A DNA stretch of 64,000 nucleotides, from the NCBI GenBank assembly GCA_964344985.1, contig CAYFPI010000008.1:1-64000 (forward strand). The letters are read 5' to 3'. The notes below the pieces were generated by a model, which saw only the letters and a list, made by a program, of their open reading frames with translations, made no database searches and was not told the DNA's origin. The stretch is from Thioglobus_A sp964344985 (GTDB lineage Bacteria > Pseudomonadota > Gammaproteobacteria > PS1 > Pseudothioglobaceae). This document shows positions 51,847 to 59,937 of this stretch, in pieces; positions within the stretch are counted from its first letter, which is position 1, and every line of letters starts with the position of its first letter. The translations under genes and the position numbers were made by a program.

Positions 51847-52461
51847 ATGACTGATAACTTTACACATTGGGATAATGTTTACAAAACTAAAAATCATACC
51901 CAAGTAAGCTGGCACCAAGAACATTCAACAATTTCATATGATTGGATTATAGAAAACACCAATACTCAAGACGCGATTATTGACGTGGGTTGTGGTGTGT
52001 CAATTTTGGCTGATAATTTATTACAAGAAAACTACCAGGATATCTCTCTTTTAGAGTTGTCAAGCAAAGCGCTAGACACCATCAAGCAAAGACTTAAAAC
52101 TCATCAAGACAGCCTGTCTTTTTATAATGTAAATATTCTTGATTTTAACACTGATAAAACCTTTAAACTTTGGCATGATCGTGCGGTTTTTCATTTTTTA
52201 ACCAAGCATAAAGATCAGCAAGCCTATCTTGAAAAACTAGATACTTACCTACAAGACAAAGGTTTTTTCTTGCTAGCTACTTTTGCACCTGATGGGCCTA
52301 AAGAATGCTCTGAGTTAAATATTGTACAATATGATGTAGAAAAAATAACCAACCTGCTAGGTGAGGACTTTAACCTACTCAAAACCACAAATGAAAAACA
52401 CCCTCACCCTAATGGCTCTATTCAAAGTTTTAATTATTTCTTATTTCAAAAAATAAAATAA
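51847..52461 (+). CDS. Class I SAM-dependent methyltransferase
   Basis: A Rossmann-fold methyltransferase of 204 residues. It starts MTDNFTHWDNVYKTKNHTQVSWHQ. SAM-binding motif I is IIDVGCGVSILADNLL and motif II region has DISLLELSSKALDTIKQRL. KLWHDRAVFHFLTKHKDQQAYL is also conserved in a subgroup of such enzymes. The substrate is unknown. It diverges from gloA by 47 bases. Confidence 0.85.
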   Translation: MTDNFTHWDNVYKTKNHTQVSWHQEHSTISYDWIIENTNTQDAIIDVGCGVSILADNLLQENYQDISLLELSSKALDTIKQRLKTHQDSLSFYNVNILDFNTDKTFKLWHDRAVFHFLTKHKDQQAYLEKLDTYLQDKGFFLLATFAPDGPKECSELNIVQYDVEKITNLLGEDFNLLKTTNEKHPHPNGSIQSFNYFLFQKIK

Positions 52462-52470
52462 ATATCGCTA

Positions 52471-52658
52471 CTATTTGTCTTGAATAGTATCTATTAAATC
52501 AAAATAATGATTACAAGGTCCGCCTATCTTATGAACGGTTTCAATGCACATTTTTTGTTTCTTTATCGTTTAAGTTTTTAGTTAACTCAAATATCTAAGC
52601 AATACGCATTTCTTGTTTTTATATCTTTTTGAATTAACTCAACAACTTGATTTATAAA
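52471..52658 (-). pseudogene. Decayed small ORF (two frame changes) in the gap before yjbQ
   Basis: Read on the minus strand, three frames give a continuous protein-like text: FINQVVELIQKDIKTRNAYC (52658 down), then ELTKNLNDKETKNV, then MCIETVHKIGGPCNHYFDLI ending in a TAG at 52471-52473. The last part is an ATG-started ORF of 26 codons. The pieces read like one hydrophilic helical protein broken by two one-base changes. I cannot name the family. The rest of the 238-base gap is AT-rich, and a chance origin is possible. Confidence 0.3.
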
Positions 52659-52699
52659 AAGTTATAAATTTACAAATAAAATCAATATTTTATAGCTAA

Positions 52700-53119
52700 T
52701 TACTCAAACAGCAAAGTCGCAACCACTTTTCTTGAAGCGCCACTATTGCGATGTTCATTAAGATAAATACCTTGCCAAATTCCAAGATTTAAAGCGCCAT
52801 TGGTAACTGGTATAGAAATACTAGCGCCAATCATGCTGGATTTAATATGAGCTGGCATATCATCAGAGCCTTCATAAGTGTGCATAAAATAAGGCTTATC
52901 GTCACAAAGCTCAGTAAAGAAATTTTCCATATCATGACGCACACTAGGATCAGCATTTTCATTAATACTAAGCGAAGCGCTAGAGTGCTGGATAAATAAA
53001 TTCAACTGTCCAACGTGAGCTTCAGATAGAAACGGAATTTGAGAAATAATTTCATCACTCACCAAATGAAAGCCTCTAGACTTTGCGCTTAATACAACTT
53101 CACACTGTTTAATATTCAT
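52700..53119 (-). CDS. yjbQ: YjbQ/UPF0047 family protein
   Basis: The protein has 139 residues of the UPF0047 family: FHLVSDEIISQIP, QLNLFIQHSSASLSINENADP, RHDMENFF, and GAPISIPVTNGALNLGIWQGIYLNEHRN (here GASISIPVTN). A HxSASL block and a late His-Arg region make the metal site. Some members have weak thiamin phosphate synthase activity; in vivo role unclear. It overlaps the Rof gene by 4 bases. Confidence 0.92.
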   Translation of the reverse strand: MNIKQCEVVLSAKSRGFHLVSDEIISQIPFLSEAHVGQLNLFIQHSSASLSINENADPSVRHDMENFFTELCDDKPYFMHTYEGSDDMPAHIKSSMIGASISIPVTNGALNLGIWQGIYLNEHRNSGASRKVVATLLFE

Positions 53120-53331
53120 GATTGGATAGTGACATAATCAGCTCTTATCTGTTGATCGCCACCCTGTTCATCAGTATAAGATAAAAACTCAACACCCTCT
53201 CTGGCAACAATATCTTTTGGCTTGATTGTTTGTTCTTTATTGCCAATCAATACTTTTATTGATTGAAATCTCATAATTGCCAATTCATAGATACTATGAT
53301 CTTCGCAGGAAATTCTTTGATAATCACTCAT
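53116..53331 (-). CDS. rof: Rho-binding antiterminator-like protein (Rof/YaeO family)
   Basis: The 71-residue protein starts MSDYQRISCEDHSIYELAIMRFQSIKV and contains DIVAREGVEFLSYTDEQGGDQ with final IRADYVTIQS. This matches Rof domains, which bind Rho at its primary RNA site and inhibit termination in E. coli. It lies between yjbQ (overlap 4) and a GIY-YIG gene (overlap 8). It is shorter than E. coli Rof, lacking the extra C-terminal tail. Rho is encoded at 36213-37475. Confidence 0.8.
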   Translation of the reverse strand: MSDYQRISCEDHSIYELAIMRFQSIKVLIGNKEQTIKPKDIVAREGVEFLSYTDEQGGDQQIRADYVTIQS

Positions 53332-53584
53332 GATTAATTAATAATAATTTAGACTCTCGATTCATTTGTTTGATTTCATACTCTCTTTTTGAAGCGCTTG
53401 AACGATCTATAAATTCTTCTTGATAAGCCAACTCACACGGTGCATTAGCACGCGTGTATTTTGCCCCACCTTTAATCTCACCATTGTGCTGTCTAAGGCG
53501 TTTTTTCAAGTCATTAGTTATGCCACAATATAACGATCCATTTGCACATTTTAATAAATACACAAACCAAATTTTATTGACCAA
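53324..53584 (-). CDS. GIY-YIG domain endonuclease-like protein (YhbQ type)
   Basis: The protein has 86 residues and is essentially a single GIY-YIG domain: WFVYLLKCANGSLYCGITND with Tyr and Gly motif, KKRLRQHNGEIKGGAKYTR, and the catalytic-region Glu in LAYQEEFIDRSSASKREYEIK. YhbQ-like proteins are proposed nucleases; function unknown. It is the first gene of the yjbQ-rof-GIY group and diverges from valS by 54 bases. Confidence 0.9.
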   Translation of the reverse strand: MVNKIWFVYLLKCANGSLYCGITNDLKKRLRQHNGEIKGGAKYTRANAPCELAYQEEFIDRSSASKREYEIKQMNRESKLLLINHE

Positions 53585-53638
53585 TTTTCAAGCCTTGTTA
53601 TAGTATAATTGCAAAGTTTAATCCATCTTTAGCAGATA

Positions 53639-56386
53639 ATGGAAAAAACCTACAATCCTGAACAAATTGAAGCGAAATACCGCGCACTTTGGGAAGATCA
53701 AAATCTGTTCTCATCAACTTCAAACTCGAACAGTAAAAACGCATATTGCATTATGCTACCACCACCAAATGTTACTGGATCATTACACATGGGTCATGCC
53801 TTTCAGCATACCATCATGGATGTACTGACTCGTTATCATCGTGGTAAAGGCGAACAAACACTTTGGCAACCAGGTACAGACCATGCTGGTATTGCAACAC
53901 AAATGGTGGTTGAGCGTCAATTAGCAGCACAAGACATTACTCGTCATGACGTAGGTCGTGAAAAATTTATCGATAAAATCTGGAATTGGAAAGAGCAATC
54001 AGGTGGCACCATCACCTCTCAAATGCGCCGACTTGGCTCATCAGTTGATTGGGAGCGTGAACGCTTTACTATGGATGACGGCTTATCAGCAGCAGTTAAC
54101 AAGGTGTTCGTTCAATTACATGAAGAAGGGTTGATTTATCGTGGCAAACGCTTGGTTAATTGGGATCCGGTTTTGCATACTGCAGTATCTGACCTTGAGG
54201 TAATTAGCACCGAAGAGCAAGGCTCGCTGTGGCATATGCGCTATCCAATTACTGGCACTAATGAATTTATGGTGGTGGCAACCACACGTCCTGAAACTAT
54301 GTTGGGCGATAGCGCTGTTGCTGTTCATCCTGATGATAAACGCTACACCCACCTAATTGGCAAAACCATTGACTTGCCACTGACAGATAGAAAAATCAAC
54401 ATTATTGCTGATGATTATGTGGATATGGAGTTTGGTACTGGTTGTGTAAACATCACACCTGCACATGACTTTAATGACTACGAGATGGGCCAGCGCCATG
54501 ACTTAGAGATTATTAACATCTTAACTGATGATGCCAAAATTAACGATGTGGTTGAAAGTAGTTACACAGGCATGGATCGATTTGTTGCGCGCAAGCAGAT
54601 GATTAAAGATCTTGATGAGCTAGGCCTATTAGAAAAAATTGAACCACACAAACTTATGGTGCCACGTGGCGATAGAACCAACGCTGTCATCGAGCCCTAC
54701 ATGACTGATCAATGGTTTGTAAAAATTGCACCACTTGCAGAACCTGCAATTGATGCGGTTAAAAATGGAGACATTCGCTTTATTCCTGAAAATTGGGATA
54801 AAACTTACTTCAACTGGATGGATAACATTCAAGACTGGTGTATTTCACGCCAGATTTGGTGGGGTCATCGTATTCCTGCTTGGTACGATAATAATGGCAA
54901 TATTTTTGTTGCCAACTCTTTAGAAGAAGCTCAAGCACAAGCTGGAGAAGGTGTTGAATTAACACAAGACAATGATGTGCTAGACACTTGGTTTTCATCA
55001 GCGTTATGGCCATTTTCTACACTAGGATGGCCTGAAAAAACACCAGAACTTTCACGCTTTTACCCAACAGATGTTTTGGTAACTGGTTTTGACATTATCT
55101 TCTTCTGGGTGGCCAGAATGATTATGTTTGGACTGAAATTTGCAGATGATGTTCCGTTTAAAGACATCTATATCACTGGTCTTATTCGTGATGGACAAGG
55201 GCAAAAAATGTCTAAATCAAAAGGCAATGTACTTGACCCTATTGATTTAATTGACGGCATCTCTTTAGAGGATTTATTGGAAAAACGCACTCAAGGCATG
55301 ATGCAGCCAGAAATGGCCAAAAAAATTAAAAATCAAACCAAGAAAGAATTCCCAGATGGTATTGATGCATTTGGCACCGATGCACTTAGATTTACCTTTG
55401 CAGCATTGGCTTCATTTGGTCGTGATATTAAGTTTGATCTAAAGCGTGTTGAAGGCTATCGTAACTTCTGTAACAAGCTTTGGAATGCCTCTCGCTTTGT
55501 ACTGATGAAGCTTGAAGGTGAGTCTATCAACGTAGATGCTGATTTGTCTACTGCTGATAAGTGGATTTTATCTCGCTTGCAAAGTACCAAATCTAAGGTT
55601 GAAAAACACTTAAACGATTATCGTCTTGATTTAATGAGCCAAGAATTATATGAATTTGTTTGGGGTGATTATTGCGATTGGTATCTTGAATTATCAAAGC
55701 CACTACTACAAGATGAAAGCACCAAGCTTGGCACTCAAGCAACACTAATCAAAGTGCTTAATGAAATCGTAACATTATTGCACCCCATTATTCCATTTAT
55801 CACTGAAGAGATTTTTGAGCAATGTAATACCATTACTTGCAGTAATAACACTTCATTAATGACACAGGCCTATCCTGAGGTTGATGATAAGCTAGTTTCT
55901 ACTGATGCCGAAGATGAAATTAAGTGGCTACAAACCTTTATTTTAGGCATTCGTCAAATTCGAGGTGAGATGAATATCCCGCCATCAAAACCACTGCCTT
56001 GCTTTGTTCAAAATGTAAGTCAAACTGATGAGAAATACTTACAAGATAATGCCAACATATTAAACTCATTAGCAAAAATTGAAAACATTCAAACCCTCTC
56101 TAACAAAGAAGATGCACCAGAATCTGCCACTGCTTTAGTGGGTGAGATGAAGGTGCTAATTCCACTGGCAGGACTGATTGATAAGGACCAAGAGATTGCT
56201 CGCCTAACTAAAGAAATAGAAAAACTAGACAAGCAAAAGATGCAGTTTGAAGGCAAACTTAATAATGAAAAATTTGTCTCTGGTGCGCCTAAGGCTATTG
56301 TTGACGTTGAGCGTGAAAGGCTTGCTTCAACACTCAGTGCTATCAGTGATTTAAATGAACAGTTAGACAAAATATCAAACTTATAA
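53639..56386 (+). CDS. valS: Valyl-tRNA synthetase
   Basis: A class I synthetase of 915 residues. Catalytic motifs are PPPNVTGSLHMGHAFQH (HIGH) and GQKMSKSKGNVLDPIDLI (KMSKS). An editing domain lies between (TTRPETMLGDSAVAVHP). The anticodon part has DYCDWYLELSKP, and the C-terminal coiled coil (LTKEIEKLDKQKMQFEGKLN) is the tRNA-binding arm. Length is normal. The stop overlaps the next start as TAATG. Confidence 0.98.
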   Translation: MEKTYNPEQIEAKYRALWEDQNLFSSTSNSNSKNAYCIMLPPPNVTGSLHMGHAFQHTIMDVLTRYHRGKGEQTLWQPGTDHAGIATQMVVERQLAAQDITRHDVGREKFIDKIWNWKEQSGGTITSQMRRLGSSVDWERERFTMDDGLSAAVNKVFVQLHEEGLIYRGKRLVNWDPVLHTAVSDLEVISTEEQGSLWHMRYPITGTNEFMVVATTRPETMLGDSAVAVHPDDKRYTHLIGKTIDLPLTDRKINIIADDYVDMEFGTGCVNITPAHDFNDYEMGQRHDLEIINILTDDAKINDVVESSYTGMDRFVARKQMIKDLDELGLLEKIEPHKLMVPRGDRTNAVIEPYMTDQWFVKIAPLAEPAIDAVKNGDIRFIPENWDKTYFNWMDNIQDWCISRQIWWGHRIPAWYDNNGNIFVANSLEEAQAQAGEGVELTQDNDVLDTWFSSALWPFSTLGWPEKTPELSRFYPTDVLVTGFDIIFFWVARMIMFGLKFADDVPFKDIYITGLIRDGQGQKMSKSKGNVLDPIDLIDGISLEDLLEKRTQGMMQPEMAKKIKNQTKKEFPDGIDAFGTDALRFTFAALASFGRDIKFDLKRVEGYRNFCNKLWNASRFVLMKLEGESINVDADLSTADKWILSRLQSTKSKVEKHLNDYRLDLMSQELYEFVWGDYCDWYLELSKPLLQDESTKLGTQATLIKVLNEIVTLLHPIIPFITEEIFEQCNTITCSNNTSLMTQAYPEVDDKLVSTDAEDEIKWLQTFILGIRQIRGEMNIPPSKPLPCFVQNVSQTDEKYLQDNANILNSLAKIENIQTLSNKEDAPESATALVGEMKVLIPLAGLIDKDQEIARLTKEIEKLDKQKMQFEGKLNNEKFVSGAPKAIVDVERERLASTLSAISDLNEQLDKISNL

Positions 56387-57033
56387 TGCGATTAAAACTA
56401 CTAGCAATTACTTTATTATTCACAAGTACAATTTCTAGTGCACAGTCGTTTGTCTATATTACAGACCAAGTAGACATTCCAATGCGAAGCGAAAAAACAT
56501 TTGGTGATAATATTGTTCGTTCTTTGTCGTCAGGCTCTAAACTTGCTATTTTACAAGCCACAGAAGATGGCTGGACTCAAGTTAAGTTTGAAAACTCAAC
56601 TGGCTGGATTATTTCTAGGTACCTATCAAACAATCCACCTGCTAGAGCACAATTGGAAAAATTAAGACAAAGTTACAATGCTAACAAACTTTTAATTACC
56701 AAACTATCCGAGAGAAAAGATGCGCTTGAATCTGAAGTAAAAGCACTTAAAGAAAAAAACACCAAGTTATCTATTCAAACCAGTAAATCAAAGTCTGAGA
56801 AAGAACATATTGAACAAGTCTATAAAGACGCATTAAAACTTGAACATATTAACGAAAAAATGACCACTGAGAATCTTCAGCTAAAAGCTGAAATTCAATT
56901 ACTTAAAAACAATAATACCGCTACAGAAGAATCCAGTTCTAGAAACTGGTTTATTACTGGTAGTCTTGTCTTATTTTTTGGAATCTTAATTGGCTTTATT
57001 TTTCCAAACTTTGTTAACCGCAGGAGATACTAA
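56386..57033 (+). CDS. SH3-domain and coiled-coil membrane protein, YgiM type
   Basis: The protein has 215 residues. A signal peptide (MRLKLLAITLLFTSTISSAQS) precedes a bacterial SH3 domain (YITDQVDIPMRSEKTFGDNI, then GWTQVKFENSTGWIISRYL). A coiled coil from about 85 to 180 follows. One C-terminal membrane helix (NWFITGSLVLFFGILIGFIF) with NRRRY end anchors it. This matches the TIGR04211/YgiM architecture. I infer a periplasmic envelope sensor or scaffold. It overlaps valS by 1 base and guaB starts at the next base. Confidence 0.88.
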   Translation: MRLKLLAITLLFTSTISSAQSFVYITDQVDIPMRSEKTFGDNIVRSLSSGSKLAILQATEDGWTQVKFENSTGWIISRYLSNNPPARAQLEKLRQSYNANKLLITKLSERKDALESEVKALKEKNTKLSIQTSKSKSEKEHIEQVYKDALKLEHINEKMTTENLQLKAEIQLLKNNNTATEESSSRNWFITGSLVLFFGILIGFIFPNFVNRRRY

Positions 57034-58494
57034 ATGAACTTACTAAAAACCGCCCTAACCTTTGATGATGTACTTTTGGTGCCAGCACATTCAACAACCA
57101 TGCCAAAAGAAGTTAGCATGGCAACTCAGCTAACCAAAAACATCACGCTTAATACGCCAATTTTATCAGCTGCAATGGATACAGTAACCGAGGCAAAATT
57201 GGCTATTACTATGGCCCAAGAAGGTGGTATTGGTATTATTCATAAAAACATGTCAACTGAAGAGCAGGCCAATGAGGTTCGCAAGGTAAAAAGATTCGAA
57301 TCTGGCATTATCAGAGAGCCAATTACTATTGGCCCTAAAGCTACTGTTGCTGATGTTTTTGAAATGCAACAAAAGTTCAAAATTTCAGCCCTTCCTGTGG
57401 TTGAGGGTAATACCATCATCGGCATGATTACAGGTCGTGATGTAAGATTCGAAACACGCATGGATGAATTAGTTGAAAATCTAATGACACCACAAGACAA
57501 ACTTATTACTGTTGTTGAAGGCACTGACATGAGCGAAGTAAGATCACTCTTGCAACAGCATCGTATTGAGCGCGTGGTAATCACTAATAATGAGTTTGAT
57601 CTTCAAGGCATGATCACAGTTCGTGATATTCAAAAATCAACTGACTTTCCAAATGCTTGTAAAGATGAGCAAGAACAACTTAGAGTTGGCGCTGCTGTTG
57701 GTGTTGCATCTGGTACAGGCGAGCGTATTGATGCATTGGTTGAAGCAGGTGTAGATGTAATCGTTATTGATACAGCTCACGGTCATTCACAAGGCGTTTT
57801 AGACCGAGTTAAAAAAACAAAAGCCAAACATCCTAATTTAAATATTATCGCTGGTAATATTGCCACAGGCGCTGCAGCACTTGATCTGGTTAAAGCGGGT
57901 GCAGACTGCGTAAAAGTAGGTATCGGCCCAGGTAGTATTTGCACCACACGTATTGTTGCTGGTGTTGGTGTTCCACAAATTACAGCCATTTCTGATGTTG
58001 CTGAAGCACTTAAAGGTACGGGCGTACCGCTTATTGCAGATGGTGGCATTCGTTACTCTGGTGATATTGCTAAGGCGTTTGCAGCAGGTGCATACTGCGT
58101 TATGCTTGGCTCAATGCTTGCAGGTACTGAAGAATCTCCAGGCGAAGTAGAGCTATACCAAGGTCGTGCTTACAAATCATATCGCGGCATGGGCTCTATT
58201 GGTGCCATGAATCAAGCACACGGATCATCTGACAGATACTTCCAGTCAGACTCCAAAGCAGACAAGTTAGTACCTGAAGGTATTGAAGGTCGCGTGCCAT
58301 TTAAAGGCTCTATCCGCCCTATTGTTCATCAAATGGTGGGTGGTGTTAGATCATCAATGGGCTACACAGGTTGTGAAACACTAGATAAGATGCGCACTAA
58401 CGCTGCTTTTGTACAAGTAACATCTGCTGGCATGGTTGAATCACATGTGCATGATGTGAGTATCACTAAAGAAGCACCAAACTACCACCAATAA
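57034..58494 (+). CDS. guaB: Inosine-5'-monophosphate dehydrogenase
   Basis: GuaB oxidises IMP to XMP, the committed step of GTP synthesis. It has 486 residues. A catalytic barrel is interrupted by a CBS pair (from MTPQDKLITVVEGTDMSEV). Motifs are TFDDVLLVPAHST, KVGIGPGSICTTRIVAGVGVP with the nucleophile Cys, and YRGMGSIGAM. guaA, its usual partner, is not present downstream. It directly follows the SH3 gene. Confidence 0.97.
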   Translation: MNLLKTALTFDDVLLVPAHSTTMPKEVSMATQLTKNITLNTPILSAAMDTVTEAKLAITMAQEGGIGIIHKNMSTEEQANEVRKVKRFESGIIREPITIGPKATVADVFEMQQKFKISALPVVEGNTIIGMITGRDVRFETRMDELVENLMTPQDKLITVVEGTDMSEVRSLLQQHRIERVVITNNEFDLQGMITVRDIQKSTDFPNACKDEQEQLRVGAAVGVASGTGERIDALVEAGVDVIVIDTAHGHSQGVLDRVKKTKAKHPNLNIIAGNIATGAAALDLVKAGADCVKVGIGPGSICTTRIVAGVGVPQITAISDVAEALKGTGVPLIADGGIRYSGDIAKAFAAGAYCVMLGSMLAGTEESPGEVELYQGRAYKSYRGMGSIGAMNQAHGSSDRYFQSDSKADKLVPEGIEGRVPFKGSIRPIVHQMVGGVRSSMGYTGCETLDKMRTNAAFVQVTSAGMVESHVHDVSITKEAPNYHQ

Positions 58495-58524
58495 CGCTTA
58501 ATTTTTCCTATATTTGCGTTATCA

Positions 58525-58576
58525 ACAAGCTCAAGTCAGTCATTTGTAATTATACAAACTCCTGACTTTCGCTTGT
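58525..58576. repeat. 52-base symmetric hairpin between guaB and roxA
   Basis: Three paired arms are separated by symmetric internal loops: ACAAGC/GCTTGT (6), a TC/TC loop, AAGTCAG/CTGACTT (7), a TCA/CTC loop, then TTTGTA/TACAAA (6) with tetraloop ATTA. No T tract follows the outer arm on the plus strand, so a simple terminator is not implied. I did not notice another copy in this window. Confidence 0.75.
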
Positions 58577-58627
58577 CTTAAGCCTTGATCTAGAAAAAAT
58601 TCTATCACTATTGAAACAAATAATACG

Positions 58628-59716
58628 TTGATTAAATTTGGAGAAATATCAGAGCAAGAGTTTCTAGCTAATTATTGGCAGAAAAAACCACTGTTAATCA
58701 AACAAGCACTGCCCAACTTTATCTCACCAATTGCACCTGATGAATTGGCAGGATTATCACTTGAAGACGAGTTTGAATCACGACTTATTACAGGCTCAAC
58801 AGCCGATAATAAATGGTCATTAACCAATGGGCCTTTTGTAGAAAACACCTTCTCTCAACTGCCTGAAAAAAATTGGACACTATTAGTGCAAGGTGTCGAT
58901 AGATTTATTCCAGAAATATCAAGCCTTGTTAAGTATTTTGATTTTATCCCTCGGTGGCGTTTTGATGATGTAATGATCTCCTATGCTGCCACAGGTGGTA
59001 GTGTTGGCCCTCATTTTGATTATTACGATGTTTTTTTACTTCAGGGGTCTGGCAGGCGCCGCTGGAATCTCAGCACTAAATACTGTAAGATGGATAATTA
59101 CCTAAGTGGTGTGCCACTTAGAATTATGAACAATTTTGAATCTGAGCAAGTGTTAGATGTTGAGCCAGGAGATGTTTTGTATATTCCACCTAAAGTCGCC
59201 CATCATGGCGTTAGTTTAGATAATGAGTGCACTACTTTGTCATTTGGATATCGTTCTTATAACGCTAAAGAAATGTTTGGTGATAATTGCCCAAATAGTA
59301 AGGTTGATAACTACTACCAAGATCCTATTTGGGATAATAATCAAACACCAGCACTAATTCCAAATTCGGCCATTGAAATGGCAAATAAAATCGCCAAAAT
59401 TAATGCAATTGATTTTGCTAAATTTGTAACTAAACTAGATACACTTGATCAGCAAATTTTACAAACCATTGAATTTGAAACTCAAGATAACATTTTTAAC
59501 AATCAAACTACTTACCAACTTCATTCAGTTTGCAAAATTGCCTATCTATTAAACAATAATTCAGTACAGGTATTTATTAATGGTGAGTTATTTCAACATC
59601 ATTCAACACACACTCAAGAATTAATTAATTTTTGCAATACTAGAGTTATTGATTCAAACGTAAGCTCTGAGCTTTCTCAGCAACTATTCAAACTAAATTT
59701 AATCCAAGAAAAATAG
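58628..59716 (+). CDS. roxA: Ribosomal protein L16 arginine hydroxylase RoxA/YcfD (JmjC-like oxygenase)
   Basis: RoxA is a 2-oxoglutarate and Fe(II) oxygenase that hydroxylates an arginine of ribosomal protein L16. The protein has 362 residues from a TTG start; no in-frame ATG precedes it after the last stop. It starts FGEISEQEFLANYWQKKPLLIKQALP. The iron site is the HxD of GGSVGPHFDYYDVFLLQGSG and the later His of IPPKVAHHGVSL. A C-terminal winged domain follows. E. coli YcfD has similar length and motifs. Confidence 0.88.
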   Translation: MIKFGEISEQEFLANYWQKKPLLIKQALPNFISPIAPDELAGLSLEDEFESRLITGSTADNKWSLTNGPFVENTFSQLPEKNWTLLVQGVDRFIPEISSLVKYFDFIPRWRFDDVMISYAATGGSVGPHFDYYDVFLLQGSGRRRWNLSTKYCKMDNYLSGVPLRIMNNFESEQVLDVEPGDVLYIPPKVAHHGVSLDNECTTLSFGYRSYNAKEMFGDNCPNSKVDNYYQDPIWDNNQTPALIPNSAIEMANKIAKINAIDFAKFVTKLDTLDQQILQTIEFETQDNIFNNQTTYQLHSVCKIAYLLNNNSVQVFINGELFQHHSTHTQELINFCNTRVIDSNVSSELSQQLFKLNLIQEK

Positions 59717-59803
59717 CGTAATATTGATGGAGATTGCTTTTCTGGGTGGGTATAATAAGTTTGGTTTTATGGTTTAAATCACCCTCTTAAGTTTTATCTA
59801 AAG

Positions 59804-59839
59804 CATACAATTTGTACATTTTTGTATGTTTCATATAAA
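59804..59839 (+). promoter_or_regulatory. Possible promoter and operator-like inverted repeat before pnp
   Basis: TTGTAC (59812-59817) and TATAAA (59834-59839) are spaced 16 bases, a plausible sigma-70 promoter about 100 bases upstream of pnp. The perfect repeat CATACAA / TTGTATG (59804-59810 and 59822-59828) overlaps the -35 box. Both together suggest regulation. The rest of the 221-base gap is AT-rich leader, with ACGGAG ribosome site at its end. Confidence 0.4.
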
Positions 59840-59937
59840 GCTTATCCGATCTGAATCATAAAATTCTTTTATAAACTTACAACGCTCAACACTTGCCATA
59901 TTGGTAGCTGTTAGCTGTTATCTTACGGAGAATTTTC

